Below, piece by piece: positions 28,280-36,849 of a DNA stretch of 64,000 nucleotides (position 1 is its first letter; the number at the start of each line of letters is the position of its first letter). The notes under the pieces are model-generated. The model did not search any database. It saw only the letters and a program-made list of their open reading frames with translations, and was not told where the DNA came from. The stretch spans positions 1 through 64,000 of the forward strand of contig NZ_FUHW01000014.1 of NCBI RefSeq assembly GCF_900163545.1, read 5' to 3'. This DNA is from Arthrobacter rhombi (GTDB lineage Bacteria > Actinomycetota > Actinomycetes > Actinomycetales > Micrococcaceae). Both the position numbers and the translations under genes were made by a program.

Positions 28280-29098
28280 ATGCCACAGCCGACGCCTTCT
28301 TCTCTCCAGCACATGACGTCCTGCGCCGATCTGATCACGGCGCCGAACCCCGGCCCGATGACGCTGGAGGGCACCAATTCCTACCTCCTGCACGCCGCCG
28401 GCTCCGTGGGCGGCCCCGTGGTGGTCGTGGACCCGGGGCCCGCCCATGAGGGCCACCTCCAAGCCCTGGCCGCCGCGGGGCGCGTCGAGCTGATCCTGAT
28501 CACCCACCGGCACCCCGACCACACCGAGGGGATCGACCGCTTGCACGAACTGACCGGAGCCCCGGTACGCGCGGCCAGGGCCGAACATTGCCGAGACGCC
28601 CCGATCCTGAGCGACGGAGAAGTGCTGACCGTAGCGGGGGTGAACGTCCAGGTCGTAGCCACGCCCGGGCACACCTCCGATTCGCTGTGTTTCCTGCTGC
28701 TCGACGACGGACACCACGGTTCGGTGCTGACCGGCGACACCATCTTGGGGCGCGGGACGACCATCTTGGACTTCCCCGACGGAACGCTCGGTGACTATCT
28801 GGCCAGCCTCGATGTTCTGTCCGGCTTCGGTCCGGCAGTCATGCTTCCTGCCCATGGCCCCATGCACCCGCATTTGGGCACCGTGATCGAGCAGTACGCC
28901 TCCCACCGCCTTCAACGCTTGGAGCAGGTCCGTGAAGCGGTCGCCCGGCTCACCGGCGGCGATTCCTCGCGACAGCCGGGGGCCGGCGAAGTCACGGATC
29001 TGGTGTACGCCGAGATCGATCCTGCGGTTCGCGGGGCCGCCGAACATTCCGTCAAGGCCCAGCTGCACTACCTCTCCGGCGTCACCCCGGCACCCTAG
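28280..29098 (+). CDS. MBL-fold metallo-hydrolase (LACTB2-like)
   Basis: 272 residues. The metal-binding motif is ITHRHPDHTEGIDRLH; a further histidine lies in VVATPGHTSDSLCF, the aspartate in LTGDTILG, and LPAHGPM ends the core. EGTNSYLL and VVVDPGPAHEGHL near the N-terminus match the LACTB2 group, which includes RNA- and thioester-cleaving hydrolases. A C-terminal winged-helix-like tail is present (HRLQRLEQVREAVARL). The specific substrate is not clear. The ATG is six bases after TAGACT, so the message is probably leaderless. It is divergent from the siderophore fusion gene. Confidence 0.9.
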   Translation: MPQPTPSSLQHMTSCADLITAPNPGPMTLEGTNSYLLHAAGSVGGPVVVVDPGPAHEGHLQALAAAGRVELILITHRHPDHTEGIDRLHELTGAPVRAARAEHCRDAPILSDGEVLTVAGVNVQVVATPGHTSDSLCFLLLDDGHHGSVLTGDTILGRGTTILDFPDGTLGDYLASLDVLSGFGPAVMLPAHGPMHPHLGTVIEQYASHRLQRLEQVREAVARLTGGDSSRQPGAGEVTDLVYAEIDPAVRGAAEHSVKAQLHYLSGVTPAP

Positions 29099-29224
29099 GC
29101 TGCTAGCCGCCGGCATATCTGACCACTACCGGGCAGGACAGGGCCCACCCGTTGATGCGGCTTGAATCCACGCTGGTCTCCCTGACGGTTCGCGCCGGGG
29201 ACACCCCGGAAAACTCTTCTGTAG

Positions 29225-29243
29225 TTAGGCTAGCCTTGGTGGC
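29225..29243. promoter_or_regulatory. Degenerate DtxR/IdeR-type iron box (candidate)
   Basis: TTAGGCTAGCCT (29226-29237) matches eleven of the first twelve positions of the IdeR/DtxR box as I remember it, but the second half-site is poor. It lies about 90 bases upstream of the mapped promoter of the SDR gene, an unusual distance for repression. The iron-related genes on both sides make it worth recording. Confidence 0.3.
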
Positions 29244-29312
29244 TGATATTACGCAAAGTTTCCCTACTCTATTGCCCGCTGGTGACGATTTCGCCTCACC
29301 CGCGCAGCCTCC

Positions 29313-29341
29313 TTGGACTGGCCCACGCACCCCGCTACAGT
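29313..29341 (+). promoter_or_regulatory. Promoter of the SDR gene at 29348
   Basis: TTGGAC (29313-29318) and TACAGT (29336-29341) are separated by 17 bases, and the ATG follows after six more. This is the clearest -35/-10 pair in the window and anchors the leaderless arrangement. Confidence 0.65.
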
Positions 29342-29347
29342 CAAGGC

Positions 29348-30151
29348 ATGGCCAGTCCCACACAGCATACCGAGACGCACTACTCCGCCCATCCATCAGT
29401 GACTGCACTCATCACCGGAGCCACGTCGGGACTCGGCGCCGAGTTCGCCCGACAGTTGGCGGCGCAAGGGTACTCCCTGGTTCTCGTGGCCCGCGACCAG
29501 GAACGACTCGACGCCACCGCCGAGAGCCTGCGGGCACGCTATGCCGTCCAAGTGCAGACCCTGAGCGCCGACCTCGTCACCGAAGCCGGCGTCCAGCAGG
29601 TTGCCAACCGGCTGGCCGATTCCAACCAACCGGTGACCACGCTGGTGAACAACGCCGGGTACGGATTGGCCGGAAACTTTGCCGACAACGACCTCGCAGA
29701 GGAACTAGCCCACGTCGGCATCCACGTGCGCACCCCGCTCATCCTTTCCCACGCCGCCCTGCGAACCATGGCGAAGATCGGTGGAGGGCGGATCATCAAT
29801 GTCGCTTCCGTCGCCGCCTTCACTCCGCGTGGCACCTACTCGGCATCCAAGGCGTTCCTGGTGAACTTCAGCCGGTGGGCCAACGTCTTCTACCACGACC
29901 GTGGGATCTCAGTGACGGCCATCTGCCCCGGCTTTGTGCACACCGAATTCCACGACCGGATGAAGGTGGACAAGAAGTCCATCCCCTCCTGGTCCTGGTT
30001 GGAACCCGAAGAGGTGGTGCGCAGCGGCCTCACGGACGCCATGGCCGGACGTTCGGTGTCCATCCCGAGCACGAAGTACAAGATCATCACATTCTTGGCA
30101 CGGGTCGCCCCGGATGCCTTGGTCGCCCGTCTGGCCCAACGCGGCCGCTGA
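29348..30151 (+). CDS. Short-chain dehydrogenase/reductase
   Basis: 267 residues starting at MASPTQHTE, directly after a well-formed promoter. The cofactor motif is TGATSGLGAEFARQLAAQGYSLVLVARD, followed by TLVNNAGYGLAG and the catalytic Y164-x-x-x-K168 in TYSASKAFLVNF. CPGFVHTEFHDRM matches the subgroup related to 17-beta-hydroxysteroid and 3-ketoacyl reductases. The arginine after the second beta strand suggests NADP(H). The substrate is unknown. It is convergent with the subtilase, from which a strong hairpin separates it. Confidence 0.9.
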   Translation: MASPTQHTETHYSAHPSVTALITGATSGLGAEFARQLAAQGYSLVLVARDQERLDATAESLRARYAVQVQTLSADLVTEAGVQQVANRLADSNQPVTTLVNNAGYGLAGNFADNDLAEELAHVGIHVRTPLILSHAALRTMAKIGGGRIINVASVAAFTPRGTYSASKAFLVNFSRWANVFYHDRGISVTAICPGFVHTEFHDRMKVDKKSIPSWSWLEPEEVVRSGLTDAMAGRSVSIPSTKYKIITFLARVAPDALVARLAQRGR

Positions 30152-30182
30152 GCCAACACGCCACCACCTGCACGACGGCAAG

Positions 30183-30218
30183 CTGGCCGGGACACCGTGA
30201 AGAAGGTGTCCCGGCCAG
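30183..30218. terminator. Bidirectional terminator-like hairpin
   Basis: A perfect 14-bp stem (30183-30196 with 30205-30218) around an eight-base loop lies between the convergent SDR and subtilase genes. The stem is strongly G+C-rich. There is no clear T-run on either side, which is usual for actinobacterial terminators of this kind. Confidence 0.75.
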
Positions 30219-30241
30219 CGGATTGCGGGTCCTACAGGAAA

Positions 30242-31720
30242 TCAGTAGCCCATCGAGGAGAGGACCTTTCCTGCGTCAACCAAGCCGGCACCACAACCAC
30301 CCGTGCAACCACCGGGCATGGAGCGTGTCCCCGACTTCAGCGAGGACTCCACCGATGACGGGCTCATGTTGGGGTTGTTGGCCCGCATCAGCGCCACCAC
30401 ACCGGCAACATGCGGGGCAGCCATCGAGGTGCCCTGGAACTCGGCGTAGGCTTCACCGCTCGGGGTCGTCCGTCCGGAGTTGATCGTGGACAGGATGCCG
30501 CCACCACGGGTGGAGGTATCGCCACCGGGGGCGGTGACGTCCACGGAGGAGCCGTAGTTGGAGTAGAAGGCCCGCGAACCGGACTTGTTGCTGGCCGCGA
30601 CGGTGATCACGTTATTGCAGTTCGCCGGACGTGAGTTGGCGGCATTCTGCGATTCGTTGCCGGCGGCCACCACGACGGACGTCCCGCGGGAAACTGCCGA
30701 GTTGATGGCGTTCTGGTAGGTGTAGCCGCATGCACCGCCACCACCGAGGGACATGTTGATCACGTCGGCCGGGTTGGGGTTCGACGGGACGCCAGAGACG
30801 TTTCCGCCCGAGGCCCAGACGATGGCATCAGAAATATCCGAGAGCGAGCCACCACATTTGGCCAGTACCCGCACCGGGACGACCTTGGCCCGAGGGGCTA
30901 CCCCGGCAACACCCTTGCTGTTGTCCGTCATGGCGGCGACGGTGCCGGCGACGTGGGTGCCGTGCCAGGAGGAGTTGCTGCCGTTGGCGGAACCACATTC
31001 ACCGGGGTTGACCCAGTCACCCTCGTCGGCAGGGTTGGAGTCTCGGCCATTTCCGTCACGAGCTGAGGAAGCATCGGAGACGAAGTCGTAGCCGGACAAA
31101 ACGTTCGCGTTCAGGTCGGAGTGGCTGGTGATGCCGGTGTCCAAGACGGCCACGACGGCCCCACTGCCGATGGAGTAGTTCCACGCGGACGGGGTGCGCA
31201 TGCCGTTGGAACCGTGGAAGTCCCACTGTTGCCCGTAGTGGGTGTCGTTCGGGGTCGCCGCGATCGTCATCATCGCATCCGGTTCAATGGAGTCGATGGT
31301 CCCGGTCTTGGCCGCGTCGAGCATGAACTGCTTCGCCTCGGCGCTGGAGAGCTTCTCGTTCGTCTTCAACACGTGGCCACCCGTGGCAGTGGGGCGCAAT
31401 TCCTTCACGGAGACGCCGGCTTCCTGGGCGGCGGGCCCCATGGAGTTCACGCGGGCCTGCTTGGTCGCGGAACTCGCAGAGTCCTTATAGGAGACGATGA
31501 ACTGGTCGTAAGACGTCCCGGTTTCGAGGGCTCCCGTCGCGGCCTGAGCGGTGTTCGCAACGGCGGCGACCTCGACGGTGCTCGAGACGGTCGGCCCGGA
31601 CGCCGGTGTCGCGGCGGTGGCCGGCAGGCCGGTCAGCCCCCCGATCAGCGAACAGGATCCTACGAACGCTGCCGTGGACAAAACCACGGCGCGGGTCAAT
31701 CTGATGGGTTTCTTACCCAT
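30242..31720 (-). CDS. Secreted subtilisin-like serine protease (S8 family)
   Basis: 492 residues. A basic start and hydrophobic core (TRAVVLSTAAFVGSCSLIG) form a signal peptide, then an inhibitor I9-type propeptide (YDQFIVSYKDSASSATKQAR onward) up to about residue 155. The catalytic triad is D194 in VAVLDTGITSHSDL, H253 in HGTHVAG and S432 in GTSMAAPH; the oxyanion asparagine is in VVAAGNES. Several cysteines (NPGECG, GACGYTY, GGCTGGCGAG) suggest extracellular disulfides. The protein ends after the catalytic domain without a cell-wall anchor, so it is probably released. AAGGAG precedes the ATG. Confidence 0.95.
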   Translation of the reverse strand: MGKKPIRLTRAVVLSTAAFVGSCSLIGGLTGLPATAATPASGPTVSSTVEVAAVANTAQAATGALETGTSYDQFIVSYKDSASSATKQARVNSMGPAAQEAGVSVKELRPTATGGHVLKTNEKLSSAEAKQFMLDAAKTGTIDSIEPDAMMTIAATPNDTHYGQQWDFHGSNGMRTPSAWNYSIGSGAVVAVLDTGITSHSDLNANVLSGYDFVSDASSARDGNGRDSNPADEGDWVNPGECGSANGSNSSWHGTHVAGTVAAMTDNSKGVAGVAPRAKVVPVRVLAKCGGSLSDISDAIVWASGGNVSGVPSNPNPADVINMSLGGGGACGYTYQNAINSAVSRGTSVVVAAGNESQNAANSRPANCNNVITVAASNKSGSRAFYSNYGSSVDVTAPGGDTSTRGGGILSTINSGRTTPSGEAYAEFQGTSMAAPHVAGVVALMRANNPNMSPSSVESSLKSGTRSMPGGCTGGCGAGLVDAGKVLSSMGY

Positions 31721-31789
31721 GTTGCACTCCTTGCTTCGTTTTTCTGTCTGTGCCCGGCGGCTCCACTGTGAGCCAGGTCCGGGTCACGC

Positions 31790-31905
31790 TACGGATAATA
31801 AGCAGGTGGTGACGAAATATGAAAGCCTTATTTGAAAACTAATAATTAGGTATTCAAATATAGTGTTTACAGTACACAAATATTGTGATTGTCAAAGTTT
31901 CGTCT
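31790..31905. promoter_or_regulatory. A+T-rich upstream region of the subtilase with repeats
   Basis: This block is far richer in A and T than its surroundings. CAAATAT occurs twice as a direct repeat (about 31854 and 31877), and GTGTTTACAGTACAC (about 31863) is an imperfect inverted repeat. It lies 70-185 bases upstream of the minus-strand subtilase and just downstream of the siderophore operon's last gene, so it is best read as the protease control region. No gene is seen in it. Confidence 0.45.
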
Positions 31906-31984
31906 ATCCCGAAACCTGCCGCGCCATCACCGCAAAGACCGACCGGATCATTGGTTTACGCAAGTGCGTGAGAAACCCTACCGC

Positions 31985-32740
31985 TCAGTAATAGACGGCC
32001 AGCGGCCCGCGGGGGCCCTCAATGACTTCCACCGGGGTGTCGAAGACCTGGCTCAGCACCTCGTTGGTCATCATTCGTTCCGGCGGCCCGAAGTCAACAA
32101 TGCGCCCGTCCTTCACGGCGCAGATGTGATCGGCATAGTGCCCAGCGAAGTTGATGTCGTGGATGACCACCACGATGGTCCTCCCGAGCTCCCGCGCAGC
32201 ACGGTGCAGATGCTGCATCATCTGCACCGAATGCCTCATGTCCAGATTGTTCAGCGGTTCGTCGAGCAGGACGTATTCGGTGTCCTGGGCCAAGACCATT
32301 GCCACATAGGCTCGCTGCCGCTGGCCCCCGGAGAGCTGGTCGAGGTATCGGCCCTCCAGCTCGTGCAGATTCAGGAAGTCGATGGCTTCGGAGACGACCT
32401 GCTCATCGGCAACCGTCAGCCGTCCACGCGAATGCGGGAACCTGCCGAAGCCCACCAGTTGGCGCACGGTGAGCCGGGTCGTGAAGTGGTTTTCCTGGCG
32501 CAGAATCGACACAATCTTGGCCAGATCCTTCGACGCCGTACTGGAAACGTCATAGCCGGCGATCTCGATGGCCCCGGAGTCCAGGCCGAGTAGACGTCCG
32601 ATCATCGTCAGCAGCGTCGATTTGCCGGCACCGTTGGGACCGACCAGCGCGGTGATGCCCCCCGCTGGGATCTCGAAGCTGACCGGCCCGATCTCAGTGC
32701 CATTGCCGTAGCTTTTGCCGACGTCGTTCAGGGTGATCAC
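31985..32740 (-). CDS. Iron-siderophore ABC transporter ATPase
   Basis: 251 residues with all motifs intact: Walker A GPNGAGKST (34-42), Q-loop ILRQEN, signature LSGGQ (136-140), Walker B YVLLDEP (D160, E161) and the H-loop in VVVIHDINFAGHYADH. The C-terminal VFDTPVEVIEGPRGPLAVYY is typical of the FatE/CeuD/YclP group serving catecholate siderophores such as petrobactin. It overlaps the upstream permease gene by four bases (ATGA). It is the last gene of the four-gene operon. Confidence 0.95.
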   Translation of the reverse strand: MITLNDVGKSYGNGTEIGPVSFEIPAGGITALVGPNGAGKSTLLTMIGRLLGLDSGAIEIAGYDVSSTASKDLAKIVSILRQENHFTTRLTVRQLVGFGRFPHSRGRLTVADEQVVSEAIDFLNLHELEGRYLDQLSGGQRQRAYVAMVLAQDTEYVLLDEPLNNLDMRHSVQMMQHLHRAARELGRTIVVVIHDINFAGHYADHICAVKDGRIVDFGPPERMMTNEVLSQVFDTPVEVIEGPRGPLAVYY

Positions 32741-33804
32741 AGGCGGCCCTTTCGCAGGATGAAGTACAGGAAGAGCGAGCCGCCGATGACTTCGATGATG
32801 ATCGAGACGACGCCCTCGGCGTAGAAGAGGTTCTTCATGATGAAGTAGGCCCCCGATAAGGTCACGAACCCGATGAGTACGGCCACGGGGAAGACGAGCC
32901 GATGGTCATAGGTGTCGGCGATTTGGTAGGCGAGGGTGGCCACGAGAAAACCAAGGAACGTCATCGGCCCCACCAGGGCGGTGGAGGTGGCCATCAGCAG
33001 GGAGACCAGAAGCAGGGTCCGCATGACCATCCGTCGGTGGTCCAGGCCGAGGTTGATCGTGGCGTCCCGCCCCAGCGCAACGACATCGAGGTTCCGCGAG
33101 TTCGCCCACAGCAGGGTTCCGGCGACCAGGCATAAGGGGATCGCCACCGGCAGGTAGCCCGCATCGGCGTTGGAGATCGAACCGAACAGGCGGGCAGTAA
33201 GGACGTCGAATTCACTGGGTGAGAGCAATCGCTGCATGAACGTGGACACCGAGGCCAGTCCCCCACCAATGATGATGCCGATCAACAGCATGACCTGGAT
33301 GTTCGCGTATTTTCCCGAGAGCAACCAGCCATAGAGTGCCAACGAGAGTCCCACCATGATGGCCACCTGCACCACGAATTGCGGCAGGCCCTGCACCGCG
33401 GTCACCCCGGCAGCCCCGAGGAAGAACACGGCAGCAGTCTGGACCGCCACATACAGCGATTCGAAGCCCATGATCGACGGGGTAATGATGCGGTTGTTCG
33501 TCACGGTTTGGAAGCTGACGGTCGCCATGGCCTGGCAGAAGGCGACGACGAGCATGACCACGACGCTCGTTCCGCGCAGCCCGGCGATCCGCCAATAGCC
33601 GGCCGATCCGGCGGGCATGGGGTTGTCCCAGATCAGCAGCCCGCCACCGAAACCCAGGGCGAGGAGGGTCAATACGGTGACCACGATCAGGTACCGCCGT
33701 CGCGCCCGCCTGGTGGGAAAGGCCGAGGAGCTCCGTGGGGCGGAATCCGGGTTCTGGTGCCGGAGGGAGGAACCCACCCGTGAAGGGGAAGCGGTATCAG
33801 CCAT
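32737..33804 (-). CDS. Iron-siderophore ABC transporter permease 2 (FecCD family)
   Basis: 355 residues, about nine to ten membrane helices preceded by a basic, Ser/Pro-rich cytoplasmic leader of about 35 residues (RRARRRYLIVVTVLTLLALG starts the first helix). TNNRIITPSIMGFESLY matches the conserved part after TM2 in FatC/YclO-type permeases, and VALGRDATINLGLDHRRMV is the coupling-helix region contacting the ATPase. It overlaps both neighbours: 8 bases with the upstream permease and 4 with the ATPase, so expression is coupled. Confidence 0.93.
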   Translation of the reverse strand: MADTASPSRVGSSLRHQNPDSAPRSSSAFPTRRARRRYLIVVTVLTLLALGFGGGLLIWDNPMPAGSAGYWRIAGLRGTSVVVMLVVAFCQAMATVSFQTVTNNRIITPSIMGFESLYVAVQTAAVFFLGAAGVTAVQGLPQFVVQVAIMVGLSLALYGWLLSGKYANIQVMLLIGIIIGGGLASVSTFMQRLLSPSEFDVLTARLFGSISNADAGYLPVAIPLCLVAGTLLWANSRNLDVVALGRDATINLGLDHRRMVMRTLLLVSLLMATSTALVGPMTFLGFLVATLAYQIADTYDHRLVFPVAVLIGFVTLSGAYFIMKNLFYAEGVVSIIIEVIGGSLFLYFILRKGRL

Positions 33805-34783
33805 GTCGACGCTGCCTCAACAGGAGGCCGATGAAGACCACTGCACCCACGATCCCCAGGATCAAGGACACGGGAACTTCGAAGGGCATGATGATCGTGC
33901 GTCCGATCAGATCGCAGACGGTGACGATGCCGATGCCCAGCAGGCAGACCCACGGCAGGTTCCCGCGCAGGTCGTCGCCGCGGAACATGGAAACAATATT
34001 GGGCACGATGAGCCCCAGGAACGGCAGGTTGCCGACCACGACCGTCACGATGCCGGTGGCCACGGCGATCAACCCGGTGCCCAGCAGCATGATCTGGTTG
34101 TAGTTCAGCCCCACATTCGTGGCGACCTCCTCGCCGAGTCCGGCCACCGTGAAGCGGTCGGCCACCCAGAAGACGGCCACCCCGACCAGGGCCACGATCC
34201 ACAGCACTTCGTATTGCCCCCGCAGCACCGAGGTGAAACTACCCGCGAACCAGATGCCCAGGCTCTGGAGCATATCGGTCTGCAACGCGATGAAGGTCGA
34301 AACGGCCCCGACGACTGCGCCGAGCATGATGCCCACAATCGGGACGGTCAACGAAGCCTTCAGTGAAACCCTGCGCAGAAAGAGGAAGAACACCATCGTG
34401 CCGATGAACGCGGCAACGACGGCCCCGATCATCTTGGCCATGATGCCTGCCCCGGGGGCGCAGATCATCACGGCCAGCAGGCCCAGCCCCGCCCATTCGG
34501 TGGTCCCGGTCGTCGTGGGCTCGACGAACCTATTCTGCGTCAGGAGCTGCATCACCAACCCCGACATCGCCATCGCCGCCCCGGAAAGCACCAGAGCGAT
34601 CGTCCGCGGGATCCGCGTGATGGCGAACATCTCCCCACCGTCCTGTGCACCGAAGATGTCATAGACACCGGTGAGCAGCGAGAATCCGAGCAGGGCAGCG
34701 ACGACGAGGACGCCGACCAGAAGGGAAGGCTCGAAGAGCCGGCCCTTCTGGGCAACGTCACGTCCGGTGGTGCTGGTGATCAT
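33797..34783 (-). CDS. Iron-siderophore ABC transporter permease 1 (FecCD family)
   Basis: 328 residues with about nine membrane helices. RIPRTIALVLSGAAMAMSGLVMQLLTQNRFVEPTTTGTTEWAGLG is the highly conserved TM2-TM3 segment of the family, and TVAGLGEEVATNVGLNYNQIM is the coupling region. It pairs with permease 2 to form a heterodimeric channel. It lies 15 bases downstream of the binding-protein gene and overlaps permease 2. Confidence 0.94.
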   Translation of the reverse strand: MITSTTGRDVAQKGRLFEPSLLVGVLVVAALLGFSLLTGVYDIFGAQDGGEMFAITRIPRTIALVLSGAAMAMSGLVMQLLTQNRFVEPTTTGTTEWAGLGLLAVMICAPGAGIMAKMIGAVVAAFIGTMVFFLFLRRVSLKASLTVPIVGIMLGAVVGAVSTFIALQTDMLQSLGIWFAGSFTSVLRGQYEVLWIVALVGVAVFWVADRFTVAGLGEEVATNVGLNYNQIMLLGTGLIAVATGIVTVVVGNLPFLGLIVPNIVSMFRGDDLRGNLPWVCLLGIGIVTVCDLIGRTIIMPFEVPVSLILGIVGAVVFIGLLLRQRRHG

Positions 34784-34798
34784 GAGTGGTCCTCGCCG

Positions 34799-35773
34799 TT
34801 AGCCCTCGAGGGCGTCGGCGAAGCTGTTGAGGAACTCGGTATAGGTCTGGATGCCCTCGTTGGTGTAGGTGTCGGCCGGCATGTAGATGACCTTGCCTTC
34901 CTTCACTGCCGTGACATTCTTCAGGGCAGCGGAGGAATCCAGCAGCTCGTTGGCCGGCTGATAGCCGGCTTCATCGGCTGCGACGGCCGCATCGCGGTCC
35001 ATGGCCAGGATCCAATCCGGATTGGAATCGGCAATCGCTTCCACGGAGATGTCGTCTCCCTGGTGGTCATCACTGGAGTCTTCGACTTCCAGTGCCGGCG
35101 TCAGGTCCAGCATGTCGAAGACCGGCCCGAGGGTGCGCCCATTGGAGGGTGCCGAGTAGCCGATGTCCCCGCCCGAGGTAATGACCGCCATGACCTTCTC
35201 ACTGCCGTCGTAGGCGGCTTTCGCCCGCTCGATGGCGGCGTCGAAGTCCTCGTTGATCTTTTGTGCTTCGTCCTGCTTGCCGAAGACCTCGCCGAGCACC
35301 TCGGTCTGGCGTTTGAGCTCTGCGTCCAAGGGTTCGCCCTCGCGGGGGTCGAGTTCGAGGATCGTGGCATCGGGGACGAGCGAGGCGAAGTCCTCGTGGT
35401 ACTGGGCGAAGCGCTGGCCATTGACGATCAGATCGGGTTCCGCGGCCACGACGGCTTCAAGATCCGGTTCGCGGTGGTTCCCCAGATCCACGATGGAGTC
35501 ATCATTCGTGTAGTCGATGGTGTCCGGCATCAGGGCCACGGCACCGGCGGAGAGTTCCACGCCCCAGTCCGAGAGGGTCTCGAACGTGCGGTTGTCGGTG
35601 GCGACCACCGAGGCCGGGGGGTTGGGTACCGCTTGCGTTCCGTTGTTGTCTTCGATGCTCACCGTCGCTCCATCGGAAGCATCGGCCGAAGCCTCGGAGG
35701 CTCCTCCGCAGGCGGTCAGAGCGAGGGCAGAAGCGCCCAGGAGCGCCCCCAGGCGCAGTTTCAGGGAGGACAT
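34799..35773 (-). CDS. Iron-siderophore-binding lipoprotein (FatB/CeuE type)
   Basis: 324 residues. The type II signal ends in the lipobox LTAC, with the lipidated cysteine at about residue 21, then an Ala/Ser-rich tether. The two-lobed TroA-type fold shows in VSIEDNNGTQAVPNPPASVVATD, EPDLEAVVAAEPDLIVNGQRFAQYHEDFASL and LDRDAAVAADEAGYQPANELLDS. The petrobactin/catecholate subgroup is the best match. It is the first gene of binding protein-permease-permease-ATPase. The A+T-rich segment upstream (TTTAGGTTGATG at about 35859) could hold a weak iron box, but the second half is not convincing. Confidence 0.94.
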   Translation of the reverse strand: MSSLKLRLGALLGASALALTACGGASEASADASDGATVSIEDNNGTQAVPNPPASVVATDNRTFETLSDWGVELSAGAVALMPDTIDYTNDDSIVDLGNHREPDLEAVVAAEPDLIVNGQRFAQYHEDFASLVPDATILELDPREGEPLDAELKRQTEVLGEVFGKQDEAQKINEDFDAAIERAKAAYDGSEKVMAVITSGGDIGYSAPSNGRTLGPVFDMLDLTPALEVEDSSDDHQGDDISVEAIADSNPDWILAMDRDAAVAADEAGYQPANELLDSSAALKNVTAVKEGKVIYMPADTYTNEGIQTYTEFLNSFADALEG

Positions 35774-36226
35774 ATTTTCCTTCGAATGAGGCCGAGCATG
35801 CGGGCCACCGGATGGGACTTCGGTCCAACTTAGCCCACCCTGAGTAGATAACGCACATTTAGGTTGATGTTATTCTTGTCACTTTTCCCGGGTTGTTGAA
35901 TTCCCGAATTCCGGGTAGTACGCGGGCCCGCTCACCAGGCGTGCACCATCAGACGCGCCCCATCGGTGCCGACGCGGGGTGAATCCGGGGCGGCGGGCGC
36001 GGAACGCCAAAAACCCTGCTCGTGACCAGGTCGACGCCGGGCGCCATCCACCCCCTTTCCCGTGACCAAAACGCCGCCACCTTGAGGCCGTTCGGTGCTG
36101 GAATCCGAGTATTTCGATCTCGGGATCACATTTATGCACCAACGTGATTAACCCTCTTCCGCGGGGCCGTTTCGAGGAGCACCATGGAGCATCATCCACC
36201 GCAGGATCATTGGAAGGAAAACCATC
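35774..36226. other. Intergenic region between the siderophore operon and the AMIN-like gene
   Basis: This 453-base gap must hold the divergent promoters of both neighbours. Near 35850-35890 the sequence is A+T-rich, fitting the operon's promoter. Between about 35940 and 36100 it has ordinary coding-like composition, but the only open frames are rich in Arg and Trp and lack start signals or family resemblance, so I do not call a gene. AAGGAAAACC just before 36227 is the AMIN-like gene's ribosome-binding site. Confidence 0.5.
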
Positions 36227-36769
36227 ATGAAGGCCATCAAAGTCGGTCTAGCCGGCGCACTGTTGGTCGCGGGCCTGGGGCTGGCCCCCGCACTACCCGC
36301 CGCCTCGGCCACCGCTGCTTCCCCCTATTGCGGCATCACCTGGGGTTCTCTCGCCGACTCCCACGGAACTTCTTCTTCGGCCCGGGTAACCGGGGTGCGC
36401 ACCGGACAGCACGCCTGCTACGACCGGCTCGTCATCGACCTGAAGGGCAAGATCAAGGGATACGACGTGAAGTACGTGAAAGCCGTCTACACCGAAGGCC
36501 AGGGCAAGCACGTGCCACTGATCGGTGCCGCCGACCTGCAGATCCTCCTTCCCTCTCCAGCCAGCACCTCCTACGCCCCCGCCCATCGCAGCAAGGTGGC
36601 CAACGTTTCCGACTACCGCACCTTCGATCAGGTGGCCTATCTGGGTAGCTTCGAAGGCCAGACGTCCTTCGGCCTCGGTGTTCGCGCCCGACTGCCCTTC
36701 CGCGCCTTCATCCTGGACGGTCCGGGGACCGGATCTCGTCTCGTCATCGACGTCGCCCACCGGTGGTGA
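36227..36769 (+). CDS. Secreted AMIN-like domain protein
   Basis: 180 residues. A Sec signal peptide (VGLAGALLVAGLGLAPALPAASA, in part) is followed by a mature domain with YCGITWGSL, then VRTGQHACYDRLVIDLKGKIKGYDVKYV and FGLGVRARLPFRAFILDG, the layout of AMIN-like proteins common in Actinobacteria. Two cysteines (about residues 36 and 65) may form a disulfide. The role is unknown; related AMIN domains bind cell-wall or polysaccharide targets. A hairpin follows the gene directly. Confidence 0.85.
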   Translation: MKAIKVGLAGALLVAGLGLAPALPAASATAASPYCGITWGSLADSHGTSSSARVTGVRTGQHACYDRLVIDLKGKIKGYDVKYVKAVYTEGQGKHVPLIGAADLQILLPSPASTSYAPAHRSKVANVSDYRTFDQVAYLGSFEGQTSFGLGVRARLPFRAFILDGPGTGSRLVIDVAHRW

Positions 36770-36798
36770 TGCCCTCGACTCGTTGAACATCACGTCAT

Positions 36799-36830
36799 GA
36801 AGCCGGCGGGGAAGCCCCCTCGCCGGCTTC
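36799..36830. terminator. Terminator-like hairpin after the AMIN-like gene
   Basis: GAAGCCGGCG (36799-36808) pairs perfectly with CGCCGGCTTC (36821-36830) around a 12-base loop, 30 bases after the stop at 36769. No T-run follows. Confidence 0.6.
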
Positions 36831-36849
36831 GGTGTGCCACCATGGCGCC

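Noticed and set aside
35879..36199. 106-codon minus-strand open frame in the gap upstream of the AMIN-like gene
   Set aside because: Arg/Trp-rich random-looking translation overlapping the expected promoter region.
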